A DNA stretch of 64,000 bases, from NCBI RefSeq assembly GCF_901933205.1, contig NC_044573.1, positions 62,053,993 to 62,117,992 on the forward strand. The letters are read 5' to 3'. The stretch is from Camarhynchus parvulus. Lineage: Eukaryota; Chordata; Aves; Passeriformes; Thraupidae. A program made the position numbers and the translations under genes. A model generated the notes under the pieces. That model did not search any database and had not been told where the DNA came from. It was given only the letters and a program-made list of their open reading frames with translations. This document shows, one piece after another, positions 1 through 14,000 of this stretch; within the stretch, counting starts at the first letter, position 1; every line of letters starts with the position of its first letter.

Positions 1-2003
1 CTGATAAGAAGTTCAGGCTCCATATCTTTCCTCTCTGCATTTCCTAACACATACCATGAAAACAGAATTAGGAAAGCAGAAAGGCAAGGAGTTGTTCAGA
101 CAAGTTCCTGCAAGCTGATGGCATATTAGGGCATGCACTGTCAGTGCTGCTAATGACCTGTGAAGTAGGAAAGCTTTATCTGTGATTTGCCTGGGCTAAT
201 CAAGGGTGATGCTGGAAGAGTCAGGGTCGTCTCAGCCCTGAGAAATGCTGAAGCTGCCACCACGGGAGTTACAGCTCAACTCGAGACGACAGACTTTCAA
301 GTTCTCACTCTGCTCTTAACCCATCTCAGCGTACCAAATCTTACAGCTGTAATCCTGGATGAGAAGAGGTGACCTACAACCAGTAACTTGGAAACTTCAC
401 CTATCACTGGAGCGATGGAGGAAATGTTTTAAACTCTAGCACTTGGGAGGCAGGGTTGCTGTGAACTATCACCTCCAGTGTGGTCAGTGTTTTCATAACT
501 AATCCCTGCCCTGCCTGAAACATGCTCTTACAATGCCTTTAGCTATTCAGATGTCTTGCTGGGCACCGTGTGTGTCCTCCCACTCTGACTGTCGATTTAA
601 GTCCTAATAAGAAATTACATTATCACCTCTGCACGCCACTGGCTCCACACACATCAGCCAGCACACAGAGATCACACAGCCCCTATGTTTCAGCAGATTT
701 ACCCAATCCCTAGTGAAAACTGTTGCCCTTTTGAGGTAAAATGTATTTCTCTATTATGGCACATGTTCAGTATATACAGTTACACTACAACCAAAACAAA
801 GGTGTCCCAAACTATAGGCTGAGATGCTTGACTAAAATTATTCATATTAATCTTTGCTTGGAGTGGGATGCTGTTGATCTATTGAAAGTTCTACTATATT
901 GATAATGACAGTGTCTCAATATACAATCTATAATATATCTAAGTACATTGAATAGGTATGATTTCTCATATAAACCTTCCATGAAATATACTTATCTAAC
1001 AATGTCACCTTGTATGCTTGTCAGAGATTGGTAAAAATATATATATATGTATCCAGTCTCCCAGTGCACAGGATTCAGTGACTAACCTCTGCTGCCAGGC
1101 TTTAGTTTCAGGTACTGGTTATTCCACTGTAGTTAGAGGACTAATGTCTCACTCCAAGGGAGAAAGAGTTCTGGAAATATTCTTGATGTGCACCCAAAAT
1201 GCAAGAGAAGTAACTCCAATGTGTCCCACATGACAACACCCAGATTAGGGTACCAAGCCAGGTTACTTGTGTAAATGAAAAGTTAGGGATGAAACCTCAG
1301 AGACCCATACAGCTAAATGACAAAGCTATCCAAGAGTTGGTTCCAGTTCACCTATGATCTTTCTCACAATGCACATTGTTTATGCTAAATAACAATCCTA
1401 GACCCCAGTGTTATTTAAGAAACCAATTCCCATAGTTAGGAAACATTGCACTGATTACAGCATCTCCCAAGCACTTATATTCCCTCTTTATCTTAGCACA
1501 CTATGTGATCATTGCAGAAGAAAATCCAGTAGTCAGTGTACTGGTTGGCTTCCCATGGAAAGGACAACACTTAACTGCCTTTGATGTTTTTCTTTGTTCA
1601 GTATGTTTCTCTCTGTGCATGTGTGCATGTGAGAACACGCGCGTTTTCTTCTCTTTTTTATGGTACACTTCACAGACATATTTAATAGTCACTCATTTCC
1701 ATAGCACTTGTTTATCATAACTTACAAAGTAAAGTTGGAGGATTATATTGTATTTACAAACAAGTTGGCACTTACAGAATAAATTATTGATTCTTTTTCT
1801 TTTTTTTATTTTTCTTTTTTTTTCTTCACTTCTTTTTCACCAAAGGGCTTCCAGAATTCAGGCAGAATAGTAACACCTGCTGCCAATATGCTACATTAAC
1901 ATGAGTAAATAGGGTTCCAGCTGTTACACTCTTCCCCAATGATTTTCTTGTTGCTGAGAGGCAGTGCCTTCCACCTCAGTTCATGTCCAATGCTCAAAAA
2001 CTG
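1..2003 (-). other. CLVS2: CLVS2 3' UTR and/or downstream flank
   Basis: This sequence follows the CLVS2 stop codon. No other coding sequence is evident here. The 3' UTR probably starts at 2003, but its end cannot be fixed. The only minus-strand AATAAA I see within it sits in an A-rich tract at 1805-1810, so the true end may lie outside the window. A long minus-strand A-rich run (about 1795-1825) could cause internal oligo-dT priming in cDNA data. Confidence 0.6.
1805..1810 (-). promoter_or_regulatory. CLVS2: Possible AATAAA poly(A) signal
   Basis: The plus strand reads TTTATT, giving AATAAA on the minus strand about 195 bases after the stop codon. It is embedded in an A/G-rich low-complexity tract, so it could arise by chance. 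A conspicuous GU-rich downstream element is not obvious. Confidence 0.2.
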
Positions 2004-2091
2004 TTAGTCAAGTGAAAGCAAAGGCTGCATGTTTTCTTCCTCATTCTTATCCATGCGTTTCAGCACCCCAGGATCCACAACTGACTGAGAC
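2004..2091 (-). CDS. CLVS2: CLVS2 terminal coding exon 5 (residues 299-327, stop)
   Basis: The acceptor reads CCTCTGCAG|GTCTCAG, so its first G completes Arg299. The exon encodes [20 protein letters not shown] and then MQPLLSLD and TAA (2006-2004). The last five residues, LLSLD, fit the clathrin-box pattern (L, hydrophobic, any, hydrophobic, D/E), consistent with the known association of clavesins with clathrin. Adding this exon brings the protein to exactly 327 residues. It is short, and was assigned from its similarity to the known CLVS2 C-terminus, the frame-preserving acceptor and the total length. Confidence 0.94.
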
Positions 2092-5000
2092 CTGCAGAGG
2101 GACAACATGTTTATGTGACATTTCTAGATCAAGACAAATGAGGGTAAACCTCAGCTTTCTTTTGTTTATTTTAATTTCTGTCAGTGTTTAAAAATAAGGG
2201 TACAGCATTACCCAAGCATCTGATCATTGCAAATCATCAGGAAATACCCTCATAGAGGGATAACAGGGCTCAGTGCTGATCTGTAAATATGGGAGCAAAA
2301 GGTGGAATAAAGTGGATTCTCTCTTCAGTGAAATTGTGAAGCAGGGAGTATCCTCCACAGACAAGGGCAAACTAAGCAGTCCTCAGTAGTGACTTAAGCA
2401 CTGTCTCTCCAGAAGATTATACAGCAATGGGCTGGCAAAGAAGGTACAATTCAGCCACCCAGCTGGCTAATCACCCACTGCAATTAGCAGGATGTGTCAG
2501 CTGGAAGCACAGGTTGCTCCTTTTCTGAATAGCATCTTAATTCAACAGTGCAAGATCCTAAGTCAAACCTAAGAAGAGTGCCATGGTTAGCAGGATTTCT
2601 GAAGCAGCACAAATGTCTCAAACTCACTTTTCAGGTCAACTGAACAAGGCAGGGCAAATTCACTGATGATTGTAACATTCCTCTAGATTCTCTGATTCAG
2701 CCCAGAAGCATAACATGATACCAGAGCCCTGCAACAGCCATATGTGAGAGGCAAAGAGGAAAACTGAGTCTCCAGCAAAATCAAAATGTTCTATTGAAAA
2801 CAAATCCTGGAGTGTTAAGATGGGGTCTCACATCAGCCATGGCTCAGCTCATCAAAAAAGCAGCTGCTTCTGGGCTACAGTAAATGCAACCCTGGTTAGA
2901 TGTTTCCTTTAGTGAGAAAAATCTCAAGCAGGAAATGCCTACTTCTCTTTCCTTCTGTAAAGATTTGAGATGACTAAAGAGCATGTGTACATCTCTACAA
3001 TGCAGGCATTTATTTTTGATCAGTGGAAGCACACTGTGCCTGCAGCATTGCTACAGATTTGCCCATTTAGAGGGCCACAGTGCAGAGAAAAACCTTTACA
3101 AATTCTAACCTTTCCTAAGATAAGCACATGGAGTCAATCCCCCCCCCTTATAAACTAGCATCCTCCAGTGAAACCAATGAATGAGGCTGATAAGGTCTTT
3201 CTCAAAAAAATTTAAAGAAAACTTACAAAAACACAAGAAAAACATCTGACTTAAAGCTTGGGTGAAAACTTTAGACACAAAGATATTTTCTAATATATTT
3301 ATCCCATTCTCGTACTAATACTAAAATCAAGAGAATTAGCTTTAAAAATACTATAATCTCTCTTATGATAAGCATAATTTAAACTTTTTTAATTAAGAGT
3401 GTACAATAATACTTATCCTGAACACTAGTCAGTTCCTCAGGCAGAAAACTAAACCACAGAATCAAAAATGCTTTTTTAAAAATCTTCACAAGGTACCATG
3501 CCAATGCGAAGCTGATTGAAAATTTGCTGGTGGAAAGCAGCACTCATGGAAAATCCAGTTCATCATGATAAAAATTGCTGTGGAAGCAAATTAACTTCAA
3601 AGGTTTGCCAACTGGATGTAAGTGCTAAAACTGAGCCTTTTCCTTGCCTGCCAGCGACTGAGCAGACAGGGTTTCCAGTTCTCATCTGGGGAGAGTTGAA
3701 GGGCAGCTGGAATTGCTGCAAACCTGGCCTCCAGTTCCCAGTGAGGAAGCTTTGCCCATAAATTCCTAGGGCCTCCAAAGCCCCCAGTGCCAAGGCAGGT
3801 GTGAAAATTCAACTGCACAAATCCTGTTCTATGGTTTGTAAACTGAGATGCCCAAAAGCCTTGAAGAAGAAGGAGATATAGTTTGCACTCAGTTTTAAAC
3901 AGAAATTTACTGTCATGCTTCATCAGCAGCAATTCACAAATGAAGGTACGTGAAAGGAAAAACATTTAAGTCTATAGCTCCTTCTCTACTGCCTACATCT
4001 CCCAGATAAATTTACAGACATTACTGAATATATTCTGAGAAAACACAGTGGGTCAGAGTTATACTACAAAGTCCCATTGCAGAGGTGAGGAACCAAACCA
4101 CAGCTCCTCTGCAAAGTTTATCAACACAGACACCTGCCCTGCTGGGTTAGGTGAGAGGAGGATGCAGGTCTCCAGCTGGGTGCCTCAGGATGACAGCCAT
4201 GGGTGAACACAGCCACAGGCTAAACCTGACTGCTGAGACAGATGCAATGTTGCCAGATGACAAAAACAAGTTCTCCCCAGAGGTCGGTGCTACAGGCGGC
4301 ATTAATTCCTCCTTATACCCATCATCCTCCTCCCAGTCAACCTTCCTTTCAATGTGAGGTCATCCAATTCACCAAAAATTCAAGGAGATCTGGAGAAATG
4401 TCAGCAGTTAACACTTGGGGCAAAAAGAAATGGGGGGTAAGAAAGAAATGAATTCTCAGTAGCAGTTTGGTTTTAGAAAGACATTCTTTCAGGAAGTAAA
4501 CTAATTTTAAAATGGGAAGCCAAATTAAACAAGATAATTGTTGGAAATCTGCTAGATGCTTGTGAAATTTGTTCTAAGCTAAGCACTTTTCATTGCCTTA
4601 GTCATGGCTTTTCATATATTAAAAAATTTATGCACTAACATATACTGACTGTGGGTTTAAACTGAGAGAAACAACCCATTACTTGCTGAATAGTTAAATT
4701 TAATTTTTAATGAAATAGAGTTTATCTGTTTTATTGTAAGTTTTCTATTCGTGTTTTAGCAGAGTCTGTGCACTTAGTACACTGAAGTCTTGGGACTTTC
4801 TGTCAGTCTTAGTATTAGCACAGTAGGTCTACTTAGTACTTTTTATGTCCAGCAGCAGGGAACAAGGATTCCAGCAGATTCTGGATGCATGCTGAGAAAG
4901 AATACATAGAAGGTGAAGAAATTTTAGCATAATATTATACAGATACAGATTTCAACGTTTATTTTCTGCACTAGGTCTCCTACTGTGTTAGTTCACCCAG

Positions 5001-8000
5001 AATGAAAGAATATCAATTTGAAGCTTACACTGAAGTGTAACACTGTATCAAAAGAGTTTTCAAAAACAAGGTAAATGAGAATAAAAATTATTTGAGAAAG
5101 AATGAAGAATCTGGTCAACTCACTGCTTTTCCACTTAATAATATTCTTGCCCAGGACAATCTGGAAAACTCTGCTCCAAACAGGATATTCCAAAAGGACT
5201 TGTCATAGGCCTTCTCATATTTTATTTTGTTGCACCCTTGGATGCAGTTCTTTAGTCTCACAACATCATTTTGCAGCAGAAAGACTTCTGAATTTCAGTT
5301 CCTTAATTCCATCCTTCTAAGACAGCTTCTCTCTTGACTCAATTCTTGTATTATGTGCAAATAATATGTAAGTGTATTGCTCACCTTCCCTTCCCCTGGC
5401 TCTTTTTCTCTGTCCCATTTTCTCCATTAATTGTGTTAGTTACACATTTCTAGCTTCCTATATCTGGGCATTGGGGATTTTGGAGGCTCTGGGAATTTAT
5501 GGCCAAAGCTCCCTCACTGGGAATTTGAGACCAGGTTTGCAGCTGTTCCAGCAGCCCTGTCATATAGTTTCAGAACCTTTTTTAACTTCTTATCCTAGCT
5601 CATTCCTATCCAATTTCTTGCTATTTCCCACCTTCAATAAAGTGGAGGCTTTTTCAACACAAAATCCTTAAACTTTATTGGGTTTTTTATTTTTTTTTTA
5701 ATTTGCTATAGCAATATTATGTTTTCTCCTCTATTTCCACAAAAATAACTCCCTTTTAAACCACACTATCCTTCCCAGTCTAGGCAATATTTTCCAGCCG
5801 AAATAATCTTCCTGGCTGAGAAATCTGAAAATATTTTATCCTGATTGATCTCTTTCCAGAGTTTCTTTCCCTTCTGAATCACATACTATCTCCTGAAACT
5901 GAGTACTCAGCCTGGCATATCCTAACTTAATTTTAATGATTTTATATATTGGTTTCTGCCTTGTTTGTTCTTTTCTGATCTATTGCTAGGCCTGTCCCTT
6001 ATAAGCTGCACTCTGACTTTTTGCTGCCCTTTCTATCACAGCTGTAATCTTTAGCCTTTTCTCTCCTGCTGCCCTGGCAAACTTGGATCAGATTCACCCC
6101 TTCCAAGTTAATGACCCCACTGCCTCCATAGCTACTGGAAAAGTAACTAAGCTCTTCCTATACTTTATTTTGAATGGTAAAACGCATCAAGCAATTACAT
6201 TGTACCTTCTCAAAGAGAAGAATATCAGAATGCTAGAATGTTTACCAAACTTGAGTATAACAATTGGAACTGGTTTTGGTCCTGGTTCTCTTACTTTCTC
6301 AGACATGCAGTCACTGTGACTGATGGTTCAGATGCCATACATGTCCTGGCATCTACAGGCTGGTGGATAGGATACCACGCAGTGGGCTATGAGGTAGAGG
6401 AAGATAAGAGCTAACACTACCACCCAGAAAGATAATTGACCCAAATTTACCCTCTGCACGGAGGCTCACTCCAGCTAGCATTGTTCCTCCAATAAGTACT
6501 GTAGGCTGAGGTGAGATAGCAGCTTATTCCAAAGACAGTGCTGTGTATACAAACCTATATGGCACCACAGAAAAAATCAGCTGCACTGAGTTCACAACTC
6601 ACATGTGTAATAATCACGGCCATGATCTCTCATCAACACTGATCTTTTTAAGAAAGGGAAAAAAACCACAATTGTCTTCCTATATGGTAGACTGAACTAC
6701 CTACAGCTTCATAAAGGATGAAGAAGGCAAATGTTAACCTTATGGCAATACTAGAAGACAGCAGTACCTTTAACTCACCTTTTCATGGATTTGGGAGAGA
6801 GGTCCTTTTCTATATCCTTCGCAGGAGTGTTGTAGGAGTCCGCGTTGCATTCACTGTCATCATCGTATTCGTGGTCGAGCAGTGTTCTTGCCCACGTGCC
6901 CATGTCATAGGGGGGCAACATTCCTCCAAACTCTGAAGGCAGGATCTCAGGGTGTATGAGCTGATGCAGGCTGTTGAGGTTGTTACCATGCAGGAATATC
7001 TGTATGTACGCATGCAGGTAAAAACACAGGCATATCACCAAAAAACATCAAAGCCCAAATGACATCATCATTATTAGGAGGATGTTGTACAATTTAAACA
7101 TTCTGGTTGTGTTGGGCTAGCAGAGGAAGGTACACATCATCTCTGCCTTAAGCATGGTCATACTATGTTCATAAATCTCCAAAGTGATTAAAGCATAAAT
7201 AACTTAAAATGTGTGCAGGGAAAGGGACTCAGGGAGGGCAAGAACTGGCATCTGGTAGCTAGATGGACAAAATATTAGACAAACTGCCTTGTTAATCTCT
7301 TGTCAATTGCTCTCCCTAATTCTGTGAATTAAGTTAATAAATTAATATTATAACAAATGAATAAAAATAATATTCGCCATATACAACAAGGAATATATAT
7401 TGACTATCAGCATGTAGTCATGAATTCTATAAATAAGATAAATTGTGCAGTGTAATGATAACAGTGCTGGAAATATTTTCCTCCTTAATCTAGTCCTACC
7501 AGTAGCTGCCATTTATACTTGACAATACATGAAGTAAGCAATAACAGCAAACCACTGTGACAACACTGAGGGAATAGCTGGTGGACTATTTGATATTTTC
7601 CATCAATATTTTGGTAGACTGATATTCATATATACTTCACACTTATATATCTGTATATTAGTATGGCGTGGTATGAATACTTGTATTTGTGTTTACATTC
7701 AACTTTAGTGTTTCCTCTCAGAGATCTTTCACGTTCCAGTTCAGCTTGCAGGGACTCTTCTGGGCAGCTACACCTTAGCATAATTTGTAAGAGTTAAATT
7801 CAAAAGGCAGAAGGACAAAGACCAAATATATACTTGTCTTTTATTGCTTACTTCAGACCACCTTCCAGTCAGCTGTGGACCCAGGAAAGTTAATATGACC
7901 ATGCAAAACCAGTGATTTTCTTCTGTCTCAGAAAAGAATTTATCCTTTTGTGAAAGAACATTTATTAATGGTGAAAGTTATTTGCTTTATGGTGCCTTTA

Positions 8001-11000
8001 CAGCTAAGTGTTTCACTTCTTAGCAATTGTTTGTATATATGCCTAGGACTGCATTTATCAGAATGTAACTATCACTTGCAAATCTACATGACAAATTAAA
8101 AAAATACATAATAATTCAGGATAAAAACAACAGATAAATAATAAGCCTGATAAAAAAATCTGAAGAGAATTCTCTTGGGTTTGAGGGGTATTTTCCCCAA
8201 TCATTTGTTCTGCATCTAATAATTTTTTTTAAAGCTCATTTTAAATTTTATGTGCTGGTCATAACAGTCACATTTTGACACTAAGTTTAGGACTCTAAAT
8301 CAATATTTAACCGCCTGACTACTTTTTATAGGTATTTGGTATTGACAAAAAAGGTTGTAAAAAGTCAGCATTTCTGAAAATATATGCCATTGATTCAGGT
8401 GTCTAAATAAAAATTTAGATGCTAACTGATAAGCCTCCATGTTCAACTGCCTTGTCACTTATTTCTAATGCTGCAACCCTCTCATGAGCTGCACTTTACT
8501 TGCTAGTTATGCATATGCAGCACTTGAGTTGAAAAGGCCTCAGACATATCTGGCACTACAATGCTCTTTGCAGAAGCTGCAGTCAACTGAGTGCAACTGA
8601 ATCCTGCAAAATGGGGCTTCATTTGCATATTTATAACAGATATTACATAAAAGGCTTTGTGATCTATAGTTCAAAATCTGTAAATACCAGAGGCTTCTCA
8701 AGCATAATCTGTCAGTAAAAAACAGCTCAACACCAGGGATCATTGTGGCCTTGCAGAGTGTGTTTGAGGAGAAAAAATAGAGAGCTGCTTAAGAAGCTGA
8801 TTCCATTGAAAAAAAATAATAATCGTGTTCTTTGTAGTGCCGTTGTACATGATGCTGATTGAGTTTTCCTGGATGACAAATTTCCTGTTACACAAATAAT
8901 ATCATTCTATACACTATAACCACCAAGCTCTAATTTAATTGCACTGATGCAAATGGTACAAATTCAGCAACATCTCAGAGGCTGCTCATGCTTATGCACA
9001 GATGCATGCACACAAATTCCCTTTTATTGGTTTTCATTCAAATTAGTATTTGCAAACTAATGCTACTAGATGCCAGCTGGGTATTTTAGCTCATGCTAAT
9101 GTCAAGGAAAGCACACTAGGAAAGGACTTTGTAGTCACTAACTCTGTTTTTAAAAGAAAGACACAAATAATTTTAACAGAAACTAAACAGAACTGAATTG
9201 AATACAAACTTAATAGAAACCATAATGTTGGCAGTATTTTTTTATATAACCCCCAGGAGCAAGCATACGCTTACATTTTAAAATACATTTAAGTGCACTG
9301 CTTGACTGTGTCCTTAAAGGATAATGTTGTATAAGTTTCTAAAACAGTTAAAGGTACCCTTTACAACACAGATATATTTAAACATTTTCCACCAATAGCA
9401 AGCTGATATCTTATGTTAATCTGCTTTATTAGAGTATGATGCATCAGCAGATGATGACTGCCAGGAAATGGACAATTAAAAAGAAGAATACCCTTTTTCG
9501 TGTCTTCTCCTTTAGAAAGGGCCGGATAACTGTGTAGAGGGCATGGATATACCACGGCTGATTGACGAAATGTATTCCTCCAAACCGAGCTGGAAAGCTG
9601 TCCTGTGTGCCACAAAACAAATACACAAAATTTGAGCCAATTCTTGCCATATGTAGCACATGCATCTAACACCTTTTTTTTTTTTTTTTCTGAATGCCTT
9701 CATCCTAATAATAAACTTTTAACAAGAAGAAAGATTATTCAAAACTGCGTCCTCTCAGCTGAGTTCCAACTTTCCACACCACGGAGCAACACACATTGGA
9801 CAGGATAAGTGTGGAGGAAGTGTGCTGAGATAGCTTTGCTATTCAAATAAAAGCACAGCATTTCTAACCTCCAGAAATGCTTTAAACATTTATGATTTGC
9901 CCATAATCCATCTATACAATGTATTTTTCTCTTTTCCACTTCTATGGATTTTATTCATTTTTAATAGTAACAATCTCAACTCTTCCAATGTCATTGAAGA
10001 GTGCTAAAAATGTCCCTCGTCTCCTCCTTAAAAAGAAAGTGTAAATCTAAGCTACTATTCAGAATGTCTCCAATATTATCCATATTTCATAAAACTGAGG
10101 CTGCATTAAACATTATGCACAAACCGTTATGCAATATCCATGACAGTAATTCTTGTCACATAGTCAGAGGCCTTCTGGGAACTTAAATGTAAGGATAGCA
10201 TATCTGTATTGAAGCAATGGCTCTTCTTTTTTACTTGCTGAAAATCACAAGGGGCAGATAACTCACTAGGAAAAGATTCAGATATGCATTTTCAATTTCT
10301 AAGTCGAAAGAATATGCCAGAGGGTTTGGCAATTTCAAGAGGACAGCCACTCTGTCCTGGAATACAATTGCCAAATTCCTTGTCCTCATTTTGTCTTCGC
10401 CTGGTTGATCATATGCACAAACAACGCAATAAACCAGCTCCTATATTTCCTAGAGCTGGACCATTGAGGAAGGAGGAAAGAGGTGCAAACAGGTGCAGTT
10501 GATGCATGCTCCCTTTTGTTTTCATGGCTTATGTCAGAATCTTCTCAGTGAAGAACCTTCTCCTACTTATACAGACTCCCTAAATTAATGGCTTTCATTT
10601 GAAGCTTAAATCATCAGGTGACACAGCATAGGCAGCCATGGCAGTCACTTAGATCACAACCAGGTTCCTCACTGCAGCAGCAGCTCCTGTTTGACCATAC
10701 AGGTAACAAACAAGGATATCCTTTCCAGCTACACCTCCTCCTATGTGGATGCAATAAAGGCAACTTCAGGTCTGTGCCACTGGCATCAAAGGCTCAAAGG
10801 AGGCAATCAAATAGTCTGACCTGGTGCTTTGTGCTAACAGACCTATTTTGTCTCCTCTGGAGACAAGAGAGGAGGCCCTATAGAAGCACTCAGCAGCCTC
10901 GATGTAATCTGCAAAGCGCCACTGAAAGCACAGGTCATAGAGCGCACACCAAAAAAATGGTCAAGAAAAGAATTAAAAACTATTCCAGCCAATCAAGAAC

Positions 11001-14000
11001 TGTCACAAAAGGAAAGCAGAAACTGCAGGAAGGAAATCTTCCATATTCCAGATAGGAATATACTTTGAAAAAGTGCAACTGTCTTCATATCCACAGAACC
11101 TCTTTAGTTCTGCAAATGTGTTTATCCCTGTGGGAATAACAAAGTACAAGTCACTTACTCCTCTCCAAGGATCCATCCACATCTTGTCAGGCATGCCTAA
11201 CCCAGGATTCTTTACAGCAAGGTACCCCTTGCCTTCAAATTGTAACAGCTTGCTGGATTTTCCATCAAGGAGGCAGCACCTTGACAATAATTTACAGGGA
11301 GGATGACAACCACAACACACACTATTCACATCTGGCTGGCCAGAGCACAAGTCAATGCAATCAATGGTCTGTTTTGCAGCTTTTCTCCAGAAACTTTTGA
11401 TTAACAGCAGCTTAGAAAGAAAACAATCCTATCAAAAGACTGCTGCAGAAGCCTCATTCCGCTAAATGCACAATTCCTGTCAGCACCAACTAAATGTCAA
11501 ACAGGATAGTTGGTAATTTGACACATAATTCACCCTGTTCACTATTATAAATCCCTAAACATCATTCTGAGGACACAGCTATGATGTGCAAAAGGCAGTA
11601 AATTATGTTTGTATCATAGTGATCCAACAAATCCATTTGGGAAGGATAAATCAGTGGATGACACCTTAACCTTTACTTACAGGAGATACAATTAATCTAC
11701 AGAAGGTTGTGTTTATTTGGATTATCACAGCTGGTTCTCCAGCAAAGAAATCAGCTACTCCATGCTGCATACCATGCACAAAAGAGCACACACTTAGAGC
11801 TGCAGAAATCTCAGCAGAGCTGAGTCACACAGAAACTGAGGATAATTTGTGAATAAGAGCATCTCAATAGGCAAACTGGCATGTACAAACACAGATTCAG
11901 AGCAGCCTGCCAATGGCATTTGTATTCTAATGTGGTCTCAGAATGCTCTGTATCTTTTTAAAGATATAAAATTTCCAGCAGACAAAAAGATTATCCTTAA
12001 AAACTACCGCTTTGACACATCTACTATCTTTTCCTGCATCTTGGAAACCATTTACATGGAGGATCACAAATATATGTGGAATGATCCTCAAACAGAAGAT
12101 GCCACTTGATCTTAAAAGCCAGCTTGTTTCAGTGTTTCTCAGAAATTCTGAAAGTATTTTCTGGAATTAAAGAAGATGGTATTTATCAGTCTCTGTGACC
12201 AAACCAAGGTGCCCAGATTCAGAAGCAGTTCCTAAGGTGTAACTAGGACCCCCAAAAATTTGTGGCAAAAACCAGAAAGGGTAATTTGGTCAGAATGATC
12301 CTGCACTGTATACAGTGCTTAAACTAGTATTCAAAAGCTGCTGAAAGTAGGTCCAAAAGGAAATCTCAAAAGCACCTGCTGAAAAATAAAAAAGCAGAAT
12401 AAGCACCTACATCTGCTGGAGAAAGAGGTGTCAGAAGGTTGTCTTGCTCTTCTCAGATGTATCTGATTTCCACATGGGGATTTGCCAGACAGATGGTCAT
12501 CCTTACATAAACAGCAGGTAGGAATTTCTTTCAAATCAGTGATTCTTCTGAGGATTTATGTAGATTAGGTTACAAGCACAGTGGCAGTCACAACTGCCTC
12601 TGCAGACACGCTGTACTTCAACAGATGAGCCTGTAACCCATGAATCACATGAATTCTAAGTAAAAGGAATCTCTTGCCAGAAAACGGTAAGATATGGAGA
12701 TCAACTATAAAGTGAGCTGTGCTTCTGACTGGAAAAGTAATAAATCTGATGGGGTATTACCAAACTGCAAAAAAAAACTAATTATGTCTACACAGTGGGT
12801 GGATTTTTTTTCACATTCACTGTAACCTCTGTTTCAGCAGCAGAACATAACTTTTTCTTTTCTCTGGTGAGCACAGCTTGTGACATGGCCATGCCATAGA
12901 CACAGACAAGCAGGCAGTTATTATCAGAGACCACAGGCCCCGTGACACGAGGCTTGCAAGTGACAACTAACAGCCAAGGAAGAGGCACACCCCTACACTA
13001 CTCTTTGCAGCACTGGGGGACTACCAGTGCACCAGCAGCATCACAGAACGATCCCTTGCTGGGTTTCCAACTCTTGTGAAATGGTTCTGTGCACTCACAG
13101 CACACCAATTCTACCCTCTCTGCCAAACATAATTTATACAAACTATCTTTACAAGCTTTCTCTCCAAGGGCTCGGCTGCTGTTGTCTGCTACTACCCTTG
13201 GCACATACAAAGAAGCCAGGTTTCCACTTGCCAGACATCACATTCCACCTTGTGCTGGGTTCAGCCATCACCTGAGCCAGCTTTCAGGGTTTCACCAAGG
13301 GTCCTCTGCTCCATTTTGGCCTTAAGGAACTCTTACAGCACAGGCAGCAACAGCAAAACCAGTATAGGACATTTTCAACAGCACTTATGGGAAGAAAGTG
13401 CCAAATTCCTACTGAAAACCAATGTGAGTCTTAATAGTATCAGGACTGTTATCATAAAAATGACCCTCTTTACCAAATGCAAAAAATAAAGGAACTTCTT
13501 AAAGCCCACAGCATTCTTCACTCCTTGAGCATCACGTCGACATTTAAATCTCTGAAGTCTACTTTTAATGAAGCAGCCTTCCTAGGTGAACTCAGTACTG
13601 TACCCAAATTTGTTTGCACAGCTTTTAGAAGTGTAGTCTCAGAAACTGCTGAGTCCACTGTGTGCCCAAAGGTGCTTTGGCAGCCCACTGTCATCAGAGC
13701 CTTCAAAGTATGCTGCACATCTACAGCAAAAAGACTGTCTGGACACATTTTGCCACATATTAACATCAAGAGAGTGCTTGGCATGTGTGCTCTGGGGTTA
13801 TTTTTGAGGGTTTGCTGTCCTTATGTGCAATGAAAGAGTTTTTGCAGACAGTCTAGAGACATCCCTCAAAGGACAGTCTAGACAAACATGATGAATATGC
13901 TCACACCCTTTACTTAAGGCTGCACTTGAGTGCTCTGATGAATTCAGGCTGTTGCATCTGCAGACAAGAAGAGGTTACAAAGTCAAAACTGCAACAGCTG

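Larger units (their letters stand above)
2092..6778 (-). other. CLVS2: CLVS2 intron 4 (4.7 kb)
   Basis: The intron is bounded by GT at 6778-6777 and AG at 2093-2092. It is AT-rich. It contains two oppositely oriented copies of an unnamed repeat (3703-3797 and 5460-5560) and a T-rich stretch near 5680-5700. No coding exon was recognised. Confidence 0.9.

Noticed and set aside
5372..5671. Peptide similarity between frames at 3563-3793 (minus) and 5372-5671 (plus)
   Set aside because: The shared peptide is explained by DNA similarity of two repeat copies, with no evidence of a coding gene.
10618..11055. 145-codon plus-strand open frame in intron 2
   Set aside because: Composition and lack of any recognised domain or codon bias suggest chance. 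There is no promoter or splice support.
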